23,968 nt of DNA from Terrimonas_A sp040509495 (GCA_040509495.1 JBEVKW010000472.1:1-23968); one strand, 5' to 3'. Counted from the stretch's first letter, positions 6,525 to 14,800 are shown. Numbers and translations: made by a program. Notes: a model not told the origin generated them from the letters alone.

Positions 6525-7733
6525 TTAATTTGAAAGTGACTGATCAAGATCAGCGATGATATCCTGTATGTTTTCAATCCCCACATTCATTCTGATGAGA
6601 CCATCAGTGATCCCGTATTTTTCGCGAAGCTCTTTAGGGACGCTGTAATGCGTCATTGAAGCCGGATGTGAGAGCAGTGTATCGCAGGTGCCGAGTGAAA
6701 CAGTCCGCACACACATCTTCAATTTGTTCATGAACCCGATTCCTCCCTGCAGCCCGCTCTTCAGCTCAAAGCTTAGCATAGCGCCGGGATGACGCATTTG
6801 TTTGAGTGCTGTGTAATGATCAGGATGCGTTGCGAGACCGGTATAATTTACTTTGGCAACTGCCGGATGCTGATCCAGGTAGCTGGCCACTTCTACCGCG
6901 TTATGGCAATGTTTTTCCATTCTTATCTCGAGCGTTTTCATGCCATTGATCAGCAAAAAAGCATCGAATGAATTGGAGTTTCCTCCGAGCAAACGATGAA
7001 CTTTGGTTACATTGGACGTCATCTTCTCTATGTCTTTACCCAGTAAAATGCCGCCGATCGCCGTACCATGACCGTTAAGAAATTTTGTGGTCGAGTGAGC
7101 TACATAGTCAACTCCGTACTTGAATGGTTGTTGCAGGTAAGGTGTGGCGAACGTGTTATCGCAGGCAACGATCAGTCCGTATTTCCGGGCGAGTTTCGTT
7201 AGCTCTTCTATATCCACGCACTGGATGGTAGGGTTAGCAGGTGTTTCTATATAAAGCATCCGGATAGATGGATCCTGTTTCATGGCTTCTTCTGCTTTGT
7301 TCAGATCACGCAGGTCAATGATCACGGATCCGATACCGAGAGGAGGGAGGATGCGATGAATGAGTTCTTCTGTTCCACCATATAAAGAAAAATGAGAAAG
7401 CACTTTGTCTCCACTCTTTAGTTCGGCCAGCATCAATGTAGAGATCGCTGCCATTCCGGAAGCATGGAGAATTCCTTTTACTTCCATGTTCAGTCCGAAT
7501 GTTTCCAGCGCAGCAATTTTTTGCTCTGCTTCGTTCATGGTCGGGTTGCCCCAGCGGCTATAGATATAACCTTCTTCCTTTCCGCTGAACCGGCGCATGC
7601 CCTGCTCGGCGGTATCATACACATAAGTACTGCTGGCATATATCGGAACGAGGTGTGCGTATGAAGGGTCTTTCTCATGACCTCCATGAATCGCTACTGA
7701 ACTAAAGCCTGTAAGTGAAGATTGATTATCCAT
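6525..7733 (-). CDS. Cys/Met-metabolism PLP-dependent trans-sulfuration enzyme
   Basis: This 402-residue protein is a cystathionine gamma-synthase / gamma-lyase / methionine gamma-lyase family member. The PLP-binding lysine is Lys217 in HSTTKFLNGHG. Tyr58 and Arg60 (YIYSRWGNPT) bind the cofactor phosphate of the neighbouring subunit, Asp192 (CDNTFATP) holds the pyridine nitrogen, and Tyr118 stacks on the ring. The YGGT motif has Gly where methionine gamma-lyases have Cys (YGCT), which argues against that activity. Cystathionine gamma-synthase, cystathionine gamma-lyase and O-acylhomoserine sulfhydrylase all remain possible. A promoter motif lies 22 bases upstream, and the GNAT gene follows after six bases. 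Confidence 0.9.
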   Translation of the reverse strand: MDNQSSLTGFSSVAIHGGHEKDPSYAHLVPIYASSTYVYDTAEQGMRRFSGKEEGYIYSRWGNPTMNEAEQKIAALETFGLNMEVKGILHASGMAAISTLMLAELKSGDKVLSHFSLYGGTEELIHRILPPLGIGSVIIDLRDLNKAEEAMKQDPSIRMLYIETPANPTIQCVDIEELTKLARKYGLIVACDNTFATPYLQQPFKYGVDYVAHSTTKFLNGHGTAIGGILLGKDIEKMTSNVTKVHRLLGGNSNSFDAFLLINGMKTLEIRMEKHCHNAVEVASYLDQHPAVAKVNYTGLATHPDHYTALKQMRHPGAMLSFELKSGLQGGIGFMNKLKMCVRTVSLGTCDTLLSHPASMTHYSVPKELREKYGITDGLIRMNVGIENIQDIIADLDQSLSN

Positions 7734-7755
7734 GATGAGCCTTTTTTTGAGTGTT

Positions 7756-7763
7756 CAAAAGTA
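7756..7763 (-). promoter_or_regulatory. -7 promoter element for the PLP enzyme-GNAT operon
   Basis: On the minus strand TACTTTTG matches TAnnTTTG exactly and lies 22 bases upstream of the ATG at 7733. It is the same octamer as in the pterin operon promoter. No good -33 element is visible at the usual spacing. Confidence 0.55.
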
Positions 7764-7885
7764 GAGGAATAATATGAGATTACCGGGAGCCGGCTGCCGA
7801 GGATGCAAGGACAACTTAGCTGCGATCCTTGCCATTTGCACCGGCTGCTTGAATATGTGACCTGCGGTAATGCATCCCTACGTTG

Positions 7886-9361
7886 CTATGGCAGCAGCCC
7901 GGCAATTTCTTTCTTCAGCCACAACAACACAGGCAATATGTTGATATCATTGATCTTGCTTGTATCAATCGCATTCATTTTCTGCCCGAGCTTTTTACTT
8001 TCTTTTACAGGGATCTGTTTGAGATTGCCATGCTTATCTCCCAACTGGAAAAATGTTTCCAGCAATTCGATCACTGCCAGTTGTTCACGTCCATACTCCT
8101 CTGCAAGCTTTGTGTGAAGCAGGTTGTATGCTTCTTTATAAGCCCATTCCATGTCGCCTGCGAGATAGAAATAGATACTGCTGATGATCCGGAAATAAAC
8201 CCTGTGCTGAAGGGGAATGGCTGTATAATTTGCCGGCAGGTTTTGCTTGATCTCTGCGGTCTTTCGCAGGCCGATACTGGCCATCAACCGGTAGATGGTA
8301 TACCAGTATTGCGCATAGCCTTCTTCGTTTATCCCTTTTTGTAGTTGCTGCAGCACCTCTGAGGCTTTGTCGTACTGGCCTATGTTCAGCAGGTTGATAA
8401 TGTAGTTGGCGTACAATTTATCTTTCGATGCCAGCCCTTTTATTTCTATGGCGTAATCGGTGATGGCTTTGCTGAGGTAAACATCCGCTTGTTCAAATTC
8501 ACCCAGTTGTTGCAGGGTGCGGCCAATTCCGAGCAGGATATTTACCAGCAGGTCTGTTATGTACTCATCCCGGTAATCGTGGGCTTCGAGAGCCTCATAA
8601 GCTTTGAGGAAATGTGCCAGCCTGTTCTTGCCATCAGTATAGAACGCTTCACTGCGATGATAATAATAGATGCTGAGCGGGTGTTGCGTATGATCTCTAT
8701 CGGGACCGGGCTTATTCTTTTCAGAAGGCGGCCGGCTTACGGCAGACTGACCGAGCAACCGCTGATAATAATGTTCGAGGGCTTTGTAAAAATCCTGCAT
8801 GCTGGTCTGCGCCGCCACCAGCCTGGAAAGGGTACCGGAAGCTTTCGTAGTAGCATTATTGAAAAAAACGGCTTTTTCCTCGTAATCTCTTACAGCAGAA
8901 AACTGGTGCTGGTAGGCGAGGTCGAAGTACCAGTTCTGCATATCAAGTACGTCACCAAACCGGAAAGCCTGTTCGGATGCCAGCGATGTTTTGTCAAAGC
9001 ATTCAAAGAACAGGTCGTACAACCGGAAATGTTTATAAGCCCTGAGCTGCAATTGCTGACGGAAGACCTCATCCGTATCTAAAAGCTCTTCAACACTTTT
9101 CTGCAACAGGAATTTATCAAGTTTTTGCCTTAACAGGCGAAGCTCATTTCGGAGCAGGTAGTCTTTGGAAGGTTCGTAGTTTGTTCCGTATATATTCTTA
9201 TACAGGTGTTCTTTGCTGATTTCTTTTGGTGGAAGGCTTCGGATAAGATTGAATAGTTTCAATGATGCGGAACGTTTGTCCTGCACCAGTAATTTTTTCA
9301 ACGCTTGCGCATGTTTTGCAGTCAGCTGGTGGCAGATCTGTATGGCAGGGTTTTTATGCAT
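7886..9361 (-). CDS. Hypothetical protein, alpha-helical TPR-like repeats
   Basis: I do not recognise a named family. From the ATG at 9361 the protein has 491 residues; an ATG at 9400 would add 13, but those codons lie in AT-rich DNA that looks like a promoter region. The sequence is almost entirely helical. Its second half has TPR-like pairs such as LLGIGRTLQQLGEFEQADVY, YIINLLNIGQYDKASEVL and IYFYLAGDMEWAYKEAYNLL. The N-terminal part, with basic segments such as RNELRLLRQKLDKFLL, could be a helical adaptor. There is no signal peptide or membrane segment, so a cytoplasmic scaffold or regulator is plausible. The gene stands alone between the PLP operon and the heptamer-repeat region. The function is unknown. 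Confidence 0.75.
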   Translation of the reverse strand: MHKNPAIQICHQLTAKHAQALKKLLVQDKRSASLKLFNLIRSLPPKEISKEHLYKNIYGTNYEPSKDYLLRNELRLLRQKLDKFLLQKSVEELLDTDEVFRQQLQLRAYKHFRLYDLFFECFDKTSLASEQAFRFGDVLDMQNWYFDLAYQHQFSAVRDYEEKAVFFNNATTKASGTLSRLVAAQTSMQDFYKALEHYYQRLLGQSAVSRPPSEKNKPGPDRDHTQHPLSIYYYHRSEAFYTDGKNRLAHFLKAYEALEAHDYRDEYITDLLVNILLGIGRTLQQLGEFEQADVYLSKAITDYAIEIKGLASKDKLYANYIINLLNIGQYDKASEVLQQLQKGINEEGYAQYWYTIYRLMASIGLRKTAEIKQNLPANYTAIPLQHRVYFRIISSIYFYLAGDMEWAYKEAYNLLHTKLAEEYGREQLAVIELLETFFQLGDKHGNLKQIPVKESKKLGQKMNAIDTSKINDINILPVLLWLKKEIAGLLP

Positions 9362-9656
9362 GATGAAAGTTGATGCCCACAAATTACTAAATGAAAACAC
9401 TTAAAAAATCATCACGGCTAAAGAATCTTGTTTTAGAATATGTATTGGTAATCAACGATCAATCTGCGAACACGGTACGCAACCTTTATCACACCGATAT
9501 TAAATCGCAGTTTTTATCCATCACCGGAACCCTGAGATTTGTTCAGGAATTAAAAACGGAGTGTTCTTTTATTTGTAGTCATCACGAACTACCATTCTCT
9601 TCTCTGGTCAAACCCGGCGGAGGGCCTGCCTCTAGAAAACTGTTACCATTAAACCC

Positions 9657-9687
9657 AATTGTGTGGAGTCTAACGACCCGCACAATT
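9657..9687. repeat. Short hairpin upstream of the left heptamer array
   Basis: AATTGTGTGG (9657-9666) pairs with CCGCACAATT (9678-9687), a 10-bp stem with one G-T pair and an 11-base loop. It ends 19 bases before the first heptamer unit. It could be part of the repeat element or unrelated. Confidence 0.4.
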
Positions 9688-9706
9688 TGCGTTTTAGGGG
9701 AGAGGC

Positions 9707-9790
9707 GATGGCCGAGGTCCGAGGTCCGTTGTCCGTTGTGCGTTGTCCGATGGCCGATGGCCGATGACCGATGGCCGATGGCCGATGGCC
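9707..9790 (+). repeat. Tandem array of twelve 7-bp units, left arm
   Basis: Twelve uninterrupted heptamers fit GNNGNCC. In order they are one GATGGCC, two GAGGTCC, then GTTGTCC, GTTGTGC, GTTGTCC, two GATGGCC, one GATGACC, and three GATGGCC. The period stays exactly seven throughout. A 17-base non-repeat flank (9791-9807) follows and reappears inverted at 9916-9932 next to the right arm. Confidence 0.95.
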
Positions 9791-9812
9791 GGGCTCCGCG
9801 CTTCGATTATTA

Positions 9813-9860
9813 ATAAAAGCAAAGAGGCTTTCTGATTTCAGGAAGCCTCTTTGCTTTTAT
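9813..9860. terminator. Long bidirectional terminator hairpin between the heptamer arms
   Basis: Bases 9813-9834 pair with 9839-9860: 22 bp with one G-T pair and a four-base loop (ATTT). The core AAGCAAAGAGGC is followed by T-rich ends on both strands, so it can stop transcription in either direction. The natural client is fabH, whose minus-strand transcript reaches it about 170 bases after the stop. Confidence 0.88.
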
Positions 9861-9932
9861 GCGGGTCAAAACGGAAGATACCCTTAGTTGAACAATTTAA
9901 TTGTTGTCAGATCATATCGAAGCGCGGAGCCC

Positions 9933-10023
9933 GGCCATCGGCCATCGGCCATCGGTCATCGGCCATCAGCCATCGGTCAACGGTCAACGGTCAACGGACA
10001 ACGGTCAACGGTCATCCGCCATC
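9933..10023 (-). repeat. Tandem array of thirteen 7-bp units, right arm
   Basis: Thirteen uninterrupted heptamers of the same family, read here in the opposite orientation: three GGCCATC, one GGTCATC, one GGCCATC, one AGCCATC, three GGTCAAC, one GGACAAC, one GGTCAAC, one GGTCATC, one CGCCATC. With the flank at 9916-9932 it forms an inverted repeat of the left arm; the inner 59 bases (9916-9974 against 9749-9807) differ at one position. It ends three bases from the fabH stop codon. Confidence 0.95.
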
Positions 10024-10026
10024 TCT

Positions 10027-11019
10027 CTAATACGCCCATTTCACCAACGTCGCGCCCCAGGTAAATCCGCCACCAAAGGCTGCCAGCAGAAGGTTATCGC
10101 CTTTTTTGAGTTTGTTTTCCCAATCCCAGAGGCACAATGGAATGGTGCCTGCCGTGGTGTTGCCATATTTCTGGATATTGATCATTACTTTTTCCTTCGG
10201 AAGACCAACGCGGTTGGCAGTTGCATCAATGATACGGAGATTGGCCTGGTGCGGAACGAGCCAGGTAACATCGTCGCCGGTAAGATTATTTTTTTCGAGC
10301 AGTTCAGCGCTTATATCCGCCATGCCTTTTACGGCAAATTTGTAAACCGCCTGGCCTTCCTGGTATACATAATGCAATTTATTCTCAACAGTTTCCTTGC
10401 TTGCGGGCATCAATGATCCACCGGCTTTGAGGTGAAGGTGGTGGCATCCCGAACCGTCGCTTCTGAGCAGGCTGTCCTGAATTCCGTATCCTTCCTGGTT
10501 GGGTTCAAGCAGTACACCGCCTGCACCGTCACCGAAAATGATACATGTGGTACGGTCTGTATAGTCGACGATGGCGCTCATTTTATCTGCACCTACAACG
10601 ATCACTTTTTTATAGCGGCCGCTTTCAATGAATGAAGTTCCCATCGTCAGTGCGTATAAAAAGCCGGAGCAAGCGGCTGAAATATCAAAACTGAAGGCGT
10701 TTTTCAAACCGGCTTTATCACATGCAATGTTTGCGGTAGAGGGAAATACCATATCAGGAGTTACTGTTGCTACTATCACACACTCTATTTCCAGCGGATC
10801 TATACCGCGTTTGCGGCAAACCTCCAGTAATACGGGGGCCACCATATCAGAAGTGGCTTTACCTTCTCCTTTAAGAATTCTTCTTTCTTCAATGCCTGTC
10901 CTGGTGCGGATCCATTCATCTGTTGTATCCACCATTTTCTCCAGATCAAAATTTGTCAGTTTATCTTCCGGCACATATCCACCCACGGCCGTGATCGCTG
11001 CTGTAGTTTTATTGCTCAT
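10027..11019 (-). CDS. fabH: Beta-ketoacyl-ACP synthase III FabH
   Basis: FabH condenses an acyl-CoA with malonyl-ACP to start each fatty acid chain. The 330-residue protein shows the full Cys-His-Asn triad: Cys117 in DISAACSGFLYA, His257 in VPHQANLRI and Asn287 in YGNTTAGTIPL. The N-terminal WIRTRTGIEERR motif binds CoA, and the C-terminal AAFGGGFTWGA is typical. Bacteroidota make branched fatty acids, so branched primers are likely, but specificity cannot be read from the sequence. The usual partner plsX is not adjacent. Both flanks of the gene carry inverted heptamer arrays. It diverges from ruvA across a 205-base gap. Confidence 0.96.
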   Translation of the reverse strand: MSNKTTAAITAVGGYVPEDKLTNFDLEKMVDTTDEWIRTRTGIEERRILKGEGKATSDMVAPVLLEVCRKRGIDPLEIECVIVATVTPDMVFPSTANIACDKAGLKNAFSFDISAACSGFLYALTMGTSFIESGRYKKVIVVGADKMSAIVDYTDRTTCIIFGDGAGGVLLEPNQEGYGIQDSLLRSDGSGCHHLHLKAGGSLMPASKETVENKLHYVYQEGQAVYKFAVKGMADISAELLEKNNLTGDDVTWLVPHQANLRIIDATANRVGLPKEKVMINIQKYGNTTAGTIPLCLWDWENKLKKGDNLLLAAFGGGFTWGATLVKWAY

Positions 11020-11045
11020 CTTGGAATATTTGTTAAAAAAGTAGC

Positions 11046-11053
11046 CAAAGGTA
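11046..11053 (-). promoter_or_regulatory. -7 promoter element for fabH
   Basis: On the minus strand TACCTTTG matches TAnnTTTG exactly and lies 26 bases upstream of the fabH ATG. The heptamer array begins 12 bases further upstream (11065), so its units cover the -33 region, where no TTTG is visible. Confidence 0.6.
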
Positions 11054-11064
11054 AGGGGAAAATT

Positions 11065-11092
11065 GTTGTCCGTTGACCGTTATCCGTTGACC
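11065..11092 (+). repeat. Four-unit heptamer array in the fabH/ruvA promoter region, left arm
   Basis: Four tandem heptamers (GTTGTCC, GTTGACC, GTTATCC, GTTGACC) belong to the same family as the arrays downstream of fabH. They lie just upstream of the fabH -7 element and face a matching inverted arm at 11172-11199. Confidence 0.85.
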
Positions 11093-11171
11093 GCGAATCG
11101 CTACAACCGATAGCTTCTGCTTTCTAAGAACATATGCAGAGTGAATTCATACTCAACCCTGTTTTAATTCC

Positions 11172-11199
11172 GGACAACGGTCAACGGGCAACGGACAAC
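11172..11199 (-). repeat. Four-unit heptamer array in the fabH/ruvA promoter region, right arm
   Basis: Four tandem units (GGACAAC, GGTCAAC, GGGCAAC, GGACAAC) run in the opposite orientation to those at 11065-11092, with a 79-base spacer. Paired as a stem, the 28-base arms mismatch at four positions. The array ends 25 bases before the ruvA ATG, so it overlaps the likely ruvA promoter. Confidence 0.85.
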
Positions 11200-11224
11200 G
11201 ATCGGGATTTCCTATTTTCGCGCC

Positions 11225-11806
11225 ATGATAGCATACCTGAAAGGCGATTTCGTGCAAAAAACTCCAGCGTCTGTATACGTGGATGTAAATGGTGTCGGTT
11301 ATGAAGTATTGATCAGCCTGAACACCTATTCGAAGATCCAGGAGTTGAGCAAAGGGCTGTTGCATACGGTCCTGATCATCCGGGAAGATGCGCACATCAT
11401 ATTCGGCTTCTCCGAGCCGTCTGAAAAAGAAATGTTCCTGCACCTGATCAGCGTTTCGGGCATCGGGGCGTCTACCGCCCGCATGATGCTTTCCTACCTC
11501 AAACCCGACGAACTGGCCAGGGCGATCGTGCATTCGGATATTAAAACCCTTGAAGGGATCAAGGGAATCGGAAAAAAAAGTGCAGAACGCCTGGTTCTTG
11601 AGCTGAAAGACAAGCTCTCCAAACATCCAGTGGAGACAAATATTTCCCCGCTGAAAAACAATAGCTTGCAACAAGATGCGTTAAATGCTCTGATAGCTTT
11701 AGGTATCAACCGGACGGCCGCCGAACAGGCGATTAAAAAGACTCTTGTATCAGAACCAAATCTGCTGGTAGAAGAGCTTATCAAAAAATCTCTCCGTATC
11801 CTCTGA
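11225..11806 (+). CDS. ruvA: Holliday junction DNA helicase subunit RuvA
   Basis: RuvA binds four-way DNA junctions as a tetramer and loads the RuvB motor for branch migration during recombination repair. The 193-residue protein has the N-terminal OB-fold (MIAYLKG to about residue 65), then two helix-hairpin-helix motifs, SVSGIGASTARMML (76-89) and LEGIKGIGKKSAERLVLEL (109-127). A C-terminal three-helix domain (about 150-193), which contacts RuvB, is complete. ruvB and ruvC are not in the window. TATTTTCG at 11213-11220 is one base off the -7 consensus but only four bases from the ATG, so it would give an almost leaderless transcript. sprA follows after 37 bases. Confidence 0.96.
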   Translation: MIAYLKGDFVQKTPASVYVDVNGVGYEVLISLNTYSKIQELSKGLLHTVLIIREDAHIIFGFSEPSEKEMFLHLISVSGIGASTARMMLSYLKPDELARAIVHSDIKTLEGIKGIGKKSAERLVLELKDKLSKHPVETNISPLKNNSLQQDALNALIALGINRTAAEQAIKKTLVSEPNLLVEELIKKSLRIL

Positions 11807-11832
11807 TTGCTAAACATTTCTGGAACTAATTG

Positions 11833-11847
11833 ATGTTGAGAACTTGA
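11833..11847 (+). other. Four-codon upstream reading frame overlapping the sprA start
   Basis: ATG at 11833 opens a four-codon frame (MLRT) that stops with TGA at 11845-11847. That stop overlaps the TTG start of sprA (11844-11846) in a different frame. The arrangement could couple sprA translation to termination of this mini-frame, or could simply be chance. Confidence 0.4.
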
Positions 11848-14800
11848 AATTCTGGACTGCTCATATATTCCGTACGTTGGTGTGCGCAACCATCTTACTG
11901 GCCCTTCGTGGGCAGGCAAATGCGCGTTTTCTCCCCGCAGGCTTCCAGGATACCACCGCCCGCCGGGATACATCGCCGCTGCGTTACCCGATCCAGGACC
12001 GCTACGGTGATCCCTATTCAAATCCCAATAAAAATCCTTTCGATCTCAAAGACAGCGCTTTTCTGAAAAAAGACGTGCAGTATGATCCGCTGACCGGCGA
12101 ATATTACATTATCGAAACCATCGGAGGAAAGAACTATCGCACACCCGTCTCTTTCAAACGGGATGAATTCCTGAAGCTACAGGGCAGAAAAGACGAAGCT
12201 GAATATTTCCGCAAAAGGGCAGATATGATGAGCGAGCTTAACCGCCGCATGTTCCAACCCAAATTCCAAAGCTCCCCAAACTGGTTCAACCGGATCGTCG
12301 GATTCGGAAAAGTGGAGATCAAACCTTCCGGCTATGTTGGATTGCTGATGGGGTACCAGGGACAGAACATCAAAAATCCAACCCTGCCTGAAAGAGCGCG
12401 GAGAAATGGTGGACTCGATTTCAACATGAACGCTCAGCTGCAGGTCGATGCACAGATAGGCGACAAACTGAGGCTTCCGATCAACTATAATACCCTTGCG
12501 AACTTCGATTTCGAAAATCAACTGAACCTGAACTACCAGGGAAAGGATGATGAGATCATCAAACAATTCCAGCTTGGCAACGTGAATTTTGCCTCGAAGG
12601 GAACGTTGATCCCCGGGGCACAATCATTGTTCGGGGTGAAAACTCAGGCACAGTTTGGGAAATTGTTCGTCACAGGTGTGCTGGCCAATCAGCGTGCCCA
12701 ACGCCAGAGTATCAACTCGCAGGGTGGATCTTCTGCGCAGACCTTCGCGATCAAGGCTGATGAGTATGAAGAGAACCGGCACTTCCTTTTAGCGCAATAC
12801 TTCCGCCGGAACTTCAATACCGCCATGCGTGATCTGCCGATCGTGAATTCAAATGTCCAGATCCAGCGAATGGAAGTTTGGGTGACCAACCGTACCGGCG
12901 CTACAACAGATACCAGGGATATCGTGGCGCTGATGGACCTCGGTGAAGGCAACCCTTTTATCGGGCCTCCCGGCAATCCGGACGCCCTGCCGTATAATAC
13001 GGTCAACGGACTCTATCAGACACTGTCCTCAAATCCAAACTCAAGAAACTCTTCACTTGTACAAAGTACGCTCACATCGATCGGACTGACAGCCGTTCAG
13101 GATTTTGAAAAAACATTTGCCCGGAAACTTCAGCCTACCGATTATTATTTCAACCCGCAGATCGGCTTTCTGTCTTTGAATCAGCCCCTGCAGCCTGATG
13201 AAGTTCTTGGTGTGGCTTACCAGTATACATATAATGGAGTGACCTACCAGGTGGGTGAATTCTCGCAGGATGTTCCGCCGGATACGACCGGCGCAACCCA
13301 AAAGGTATTGTTCCTTAAATTGCTGAAAGCAACTTCACAGAGAACAAATCTTCCGATCTGGGACCTGATGATGAAAAACGTTTACTCCGTTGGCTATGGC
13401 CAGCTGGAAAGAGCGGATTTCAAACTCGATCTTTTATATGAAGAGCCAAGTCTGGGTGAAAAAAGATATCTGCCACCTTCAGATGTATTACCTGCTTACG
13501 AAGGGCAGCCACTGATCTCGTTGCTGAACCTCGACCGGTTAAATAATCAAAATGACCCTCAGCCGGATGGTGTATTTGATTTTATCGAAGGATTCACGGT
13601 TCTCTCGTCTATGAGCCGCGTGATCTTCCCTGTACTCGAACCGTTTGGTCATGATCTCGATTATGTATATCCAAGCGCAGTGGAACGACAGAAATATTTG
13701 TATTACCCGCTGTATGATACGATCAAAGCGATCGCTCAGACTTATGCGAACCTGAACCGCTTTCGCCTCAGCGGTAAATCGAAAACGACTACACAAAGTG
13801 CAGGAGAATATCAGCTCGGATTCAATATTCCGAGAAACTCAGTGACGGTTACTGCGGGCGGTCAAACCTTGCAGGAAGGTGTTGACTATGATATTAACTA
13901 TGATCTCGGAACACTCCGGGTGATCAACCAGGCGATCCTCAACTCTGGTGTGCCGGTCAATATACAATATGAGAACCAGGCCGCATTCGGTATACAACAG
14001 CGAAGCTTTCTTGGCTTGCGGCTCGATTACCTGGTCAATAAGAAATTATCACTGGGAGGTACATTGGTACGGCTGAGTGAACGCCCTTTCTTTGTTAAAC
14101 AATCTTATGGAGAAGATCCGATCCGGAATACGATGTATGGACTGGACGCAGACTACCGTAGCGACTGGCCAAGACTGACCAAATTCCTGAATAAACTTCC
14201 GTTCTATAAAAGTGATGCAATGTCATCGATCACTGCTTATGCAGAAGCAGCGGTATTGCAACCCGGGCATGCGCCACAGATCGGCAAGGGTGGAGATGGT
14301 TTGTCTTATGTAGATGACTTTGAAGGAACCCGTTCTGCGATCGACCTGCGTTTTCCGCTCATCAACTGGCAACTATCTTCCGTACCGCAGCAATTTCCCG
14401 AATCTCAACTGAACAATGATCTTGCCAGCGGTTATAACCGGGCAAAACTCGCCTGGTATAATATTGAACCTGTATTACAGGAGAGAAGTAACAGCAATAA
14501 CCCGCTTGCCGGTAACCGCGATGAGCTGTCTAAACCGGAAACACGCCAGGTGTTCCAGACAGAGATCTTCCCGCAGCGTACAAATGATTTTGGACAGGGA
14601 TTACTGACCACCTTCGATCTTGCTTTCTATCCTAAAGAAAGAGGACCTTATAACTTTGAGAACAGGGCCGGGCGGATCAGCCCGGATGGATCGCTGTCAA
14701 ATCCCGGACAGGCATGGGGCGGCATCCAGCGGAATATCGATCAGACCGATTTTGAAACCGGTAATATAGAGTACATCGAATTCTGGTTGCAGGATCCTTA

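Larger units (their letters stand above)
9362..10026. other. Repeat-rich intergenic region between fabH and the TPR-like gene
   Basis: About 660 bases separate the fabH stop from the start of the TPR-like gene. The left part (9362-9650) is AT-rich and holds no gene I can support. From 9657 it contains a 10-bp hairpin, an array of twelve heptamers, a long terminator hairpin, then thirteen heptamers in reverse orientation reaching to three bases from the fabH stop. A 140-codon plus-strand frame (9391-9813) crosses the left array, but its end is only repeat translation and it is not a gene. Confidence 0.7.

Noticed and set aside
9391..9813. 140-codon plus-strand frame entering the left heptamer array
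   Set aside because: Its C-terminal part only translates the 7-bp repeats, and it overlaps the promoter region of the TPR-like gene.
9707..10023. CRISPR array
   Set aside because: Units are seven bases long and contiguous with no spacers, and there are no cas genes in the window.
11494..12021. 175-codon minus-strand frame across the ruvA/sprA junction
   Set aside because: It is antisense to two strongly supported genes and resembles no family.
13001..13012. Heptamer-like sequence (GGTCAAC followed by GGA) inside sprA
   Set aside because: It is under two units long and encodes ordinary SprA residues; it is chance similarity to the intergenic family.
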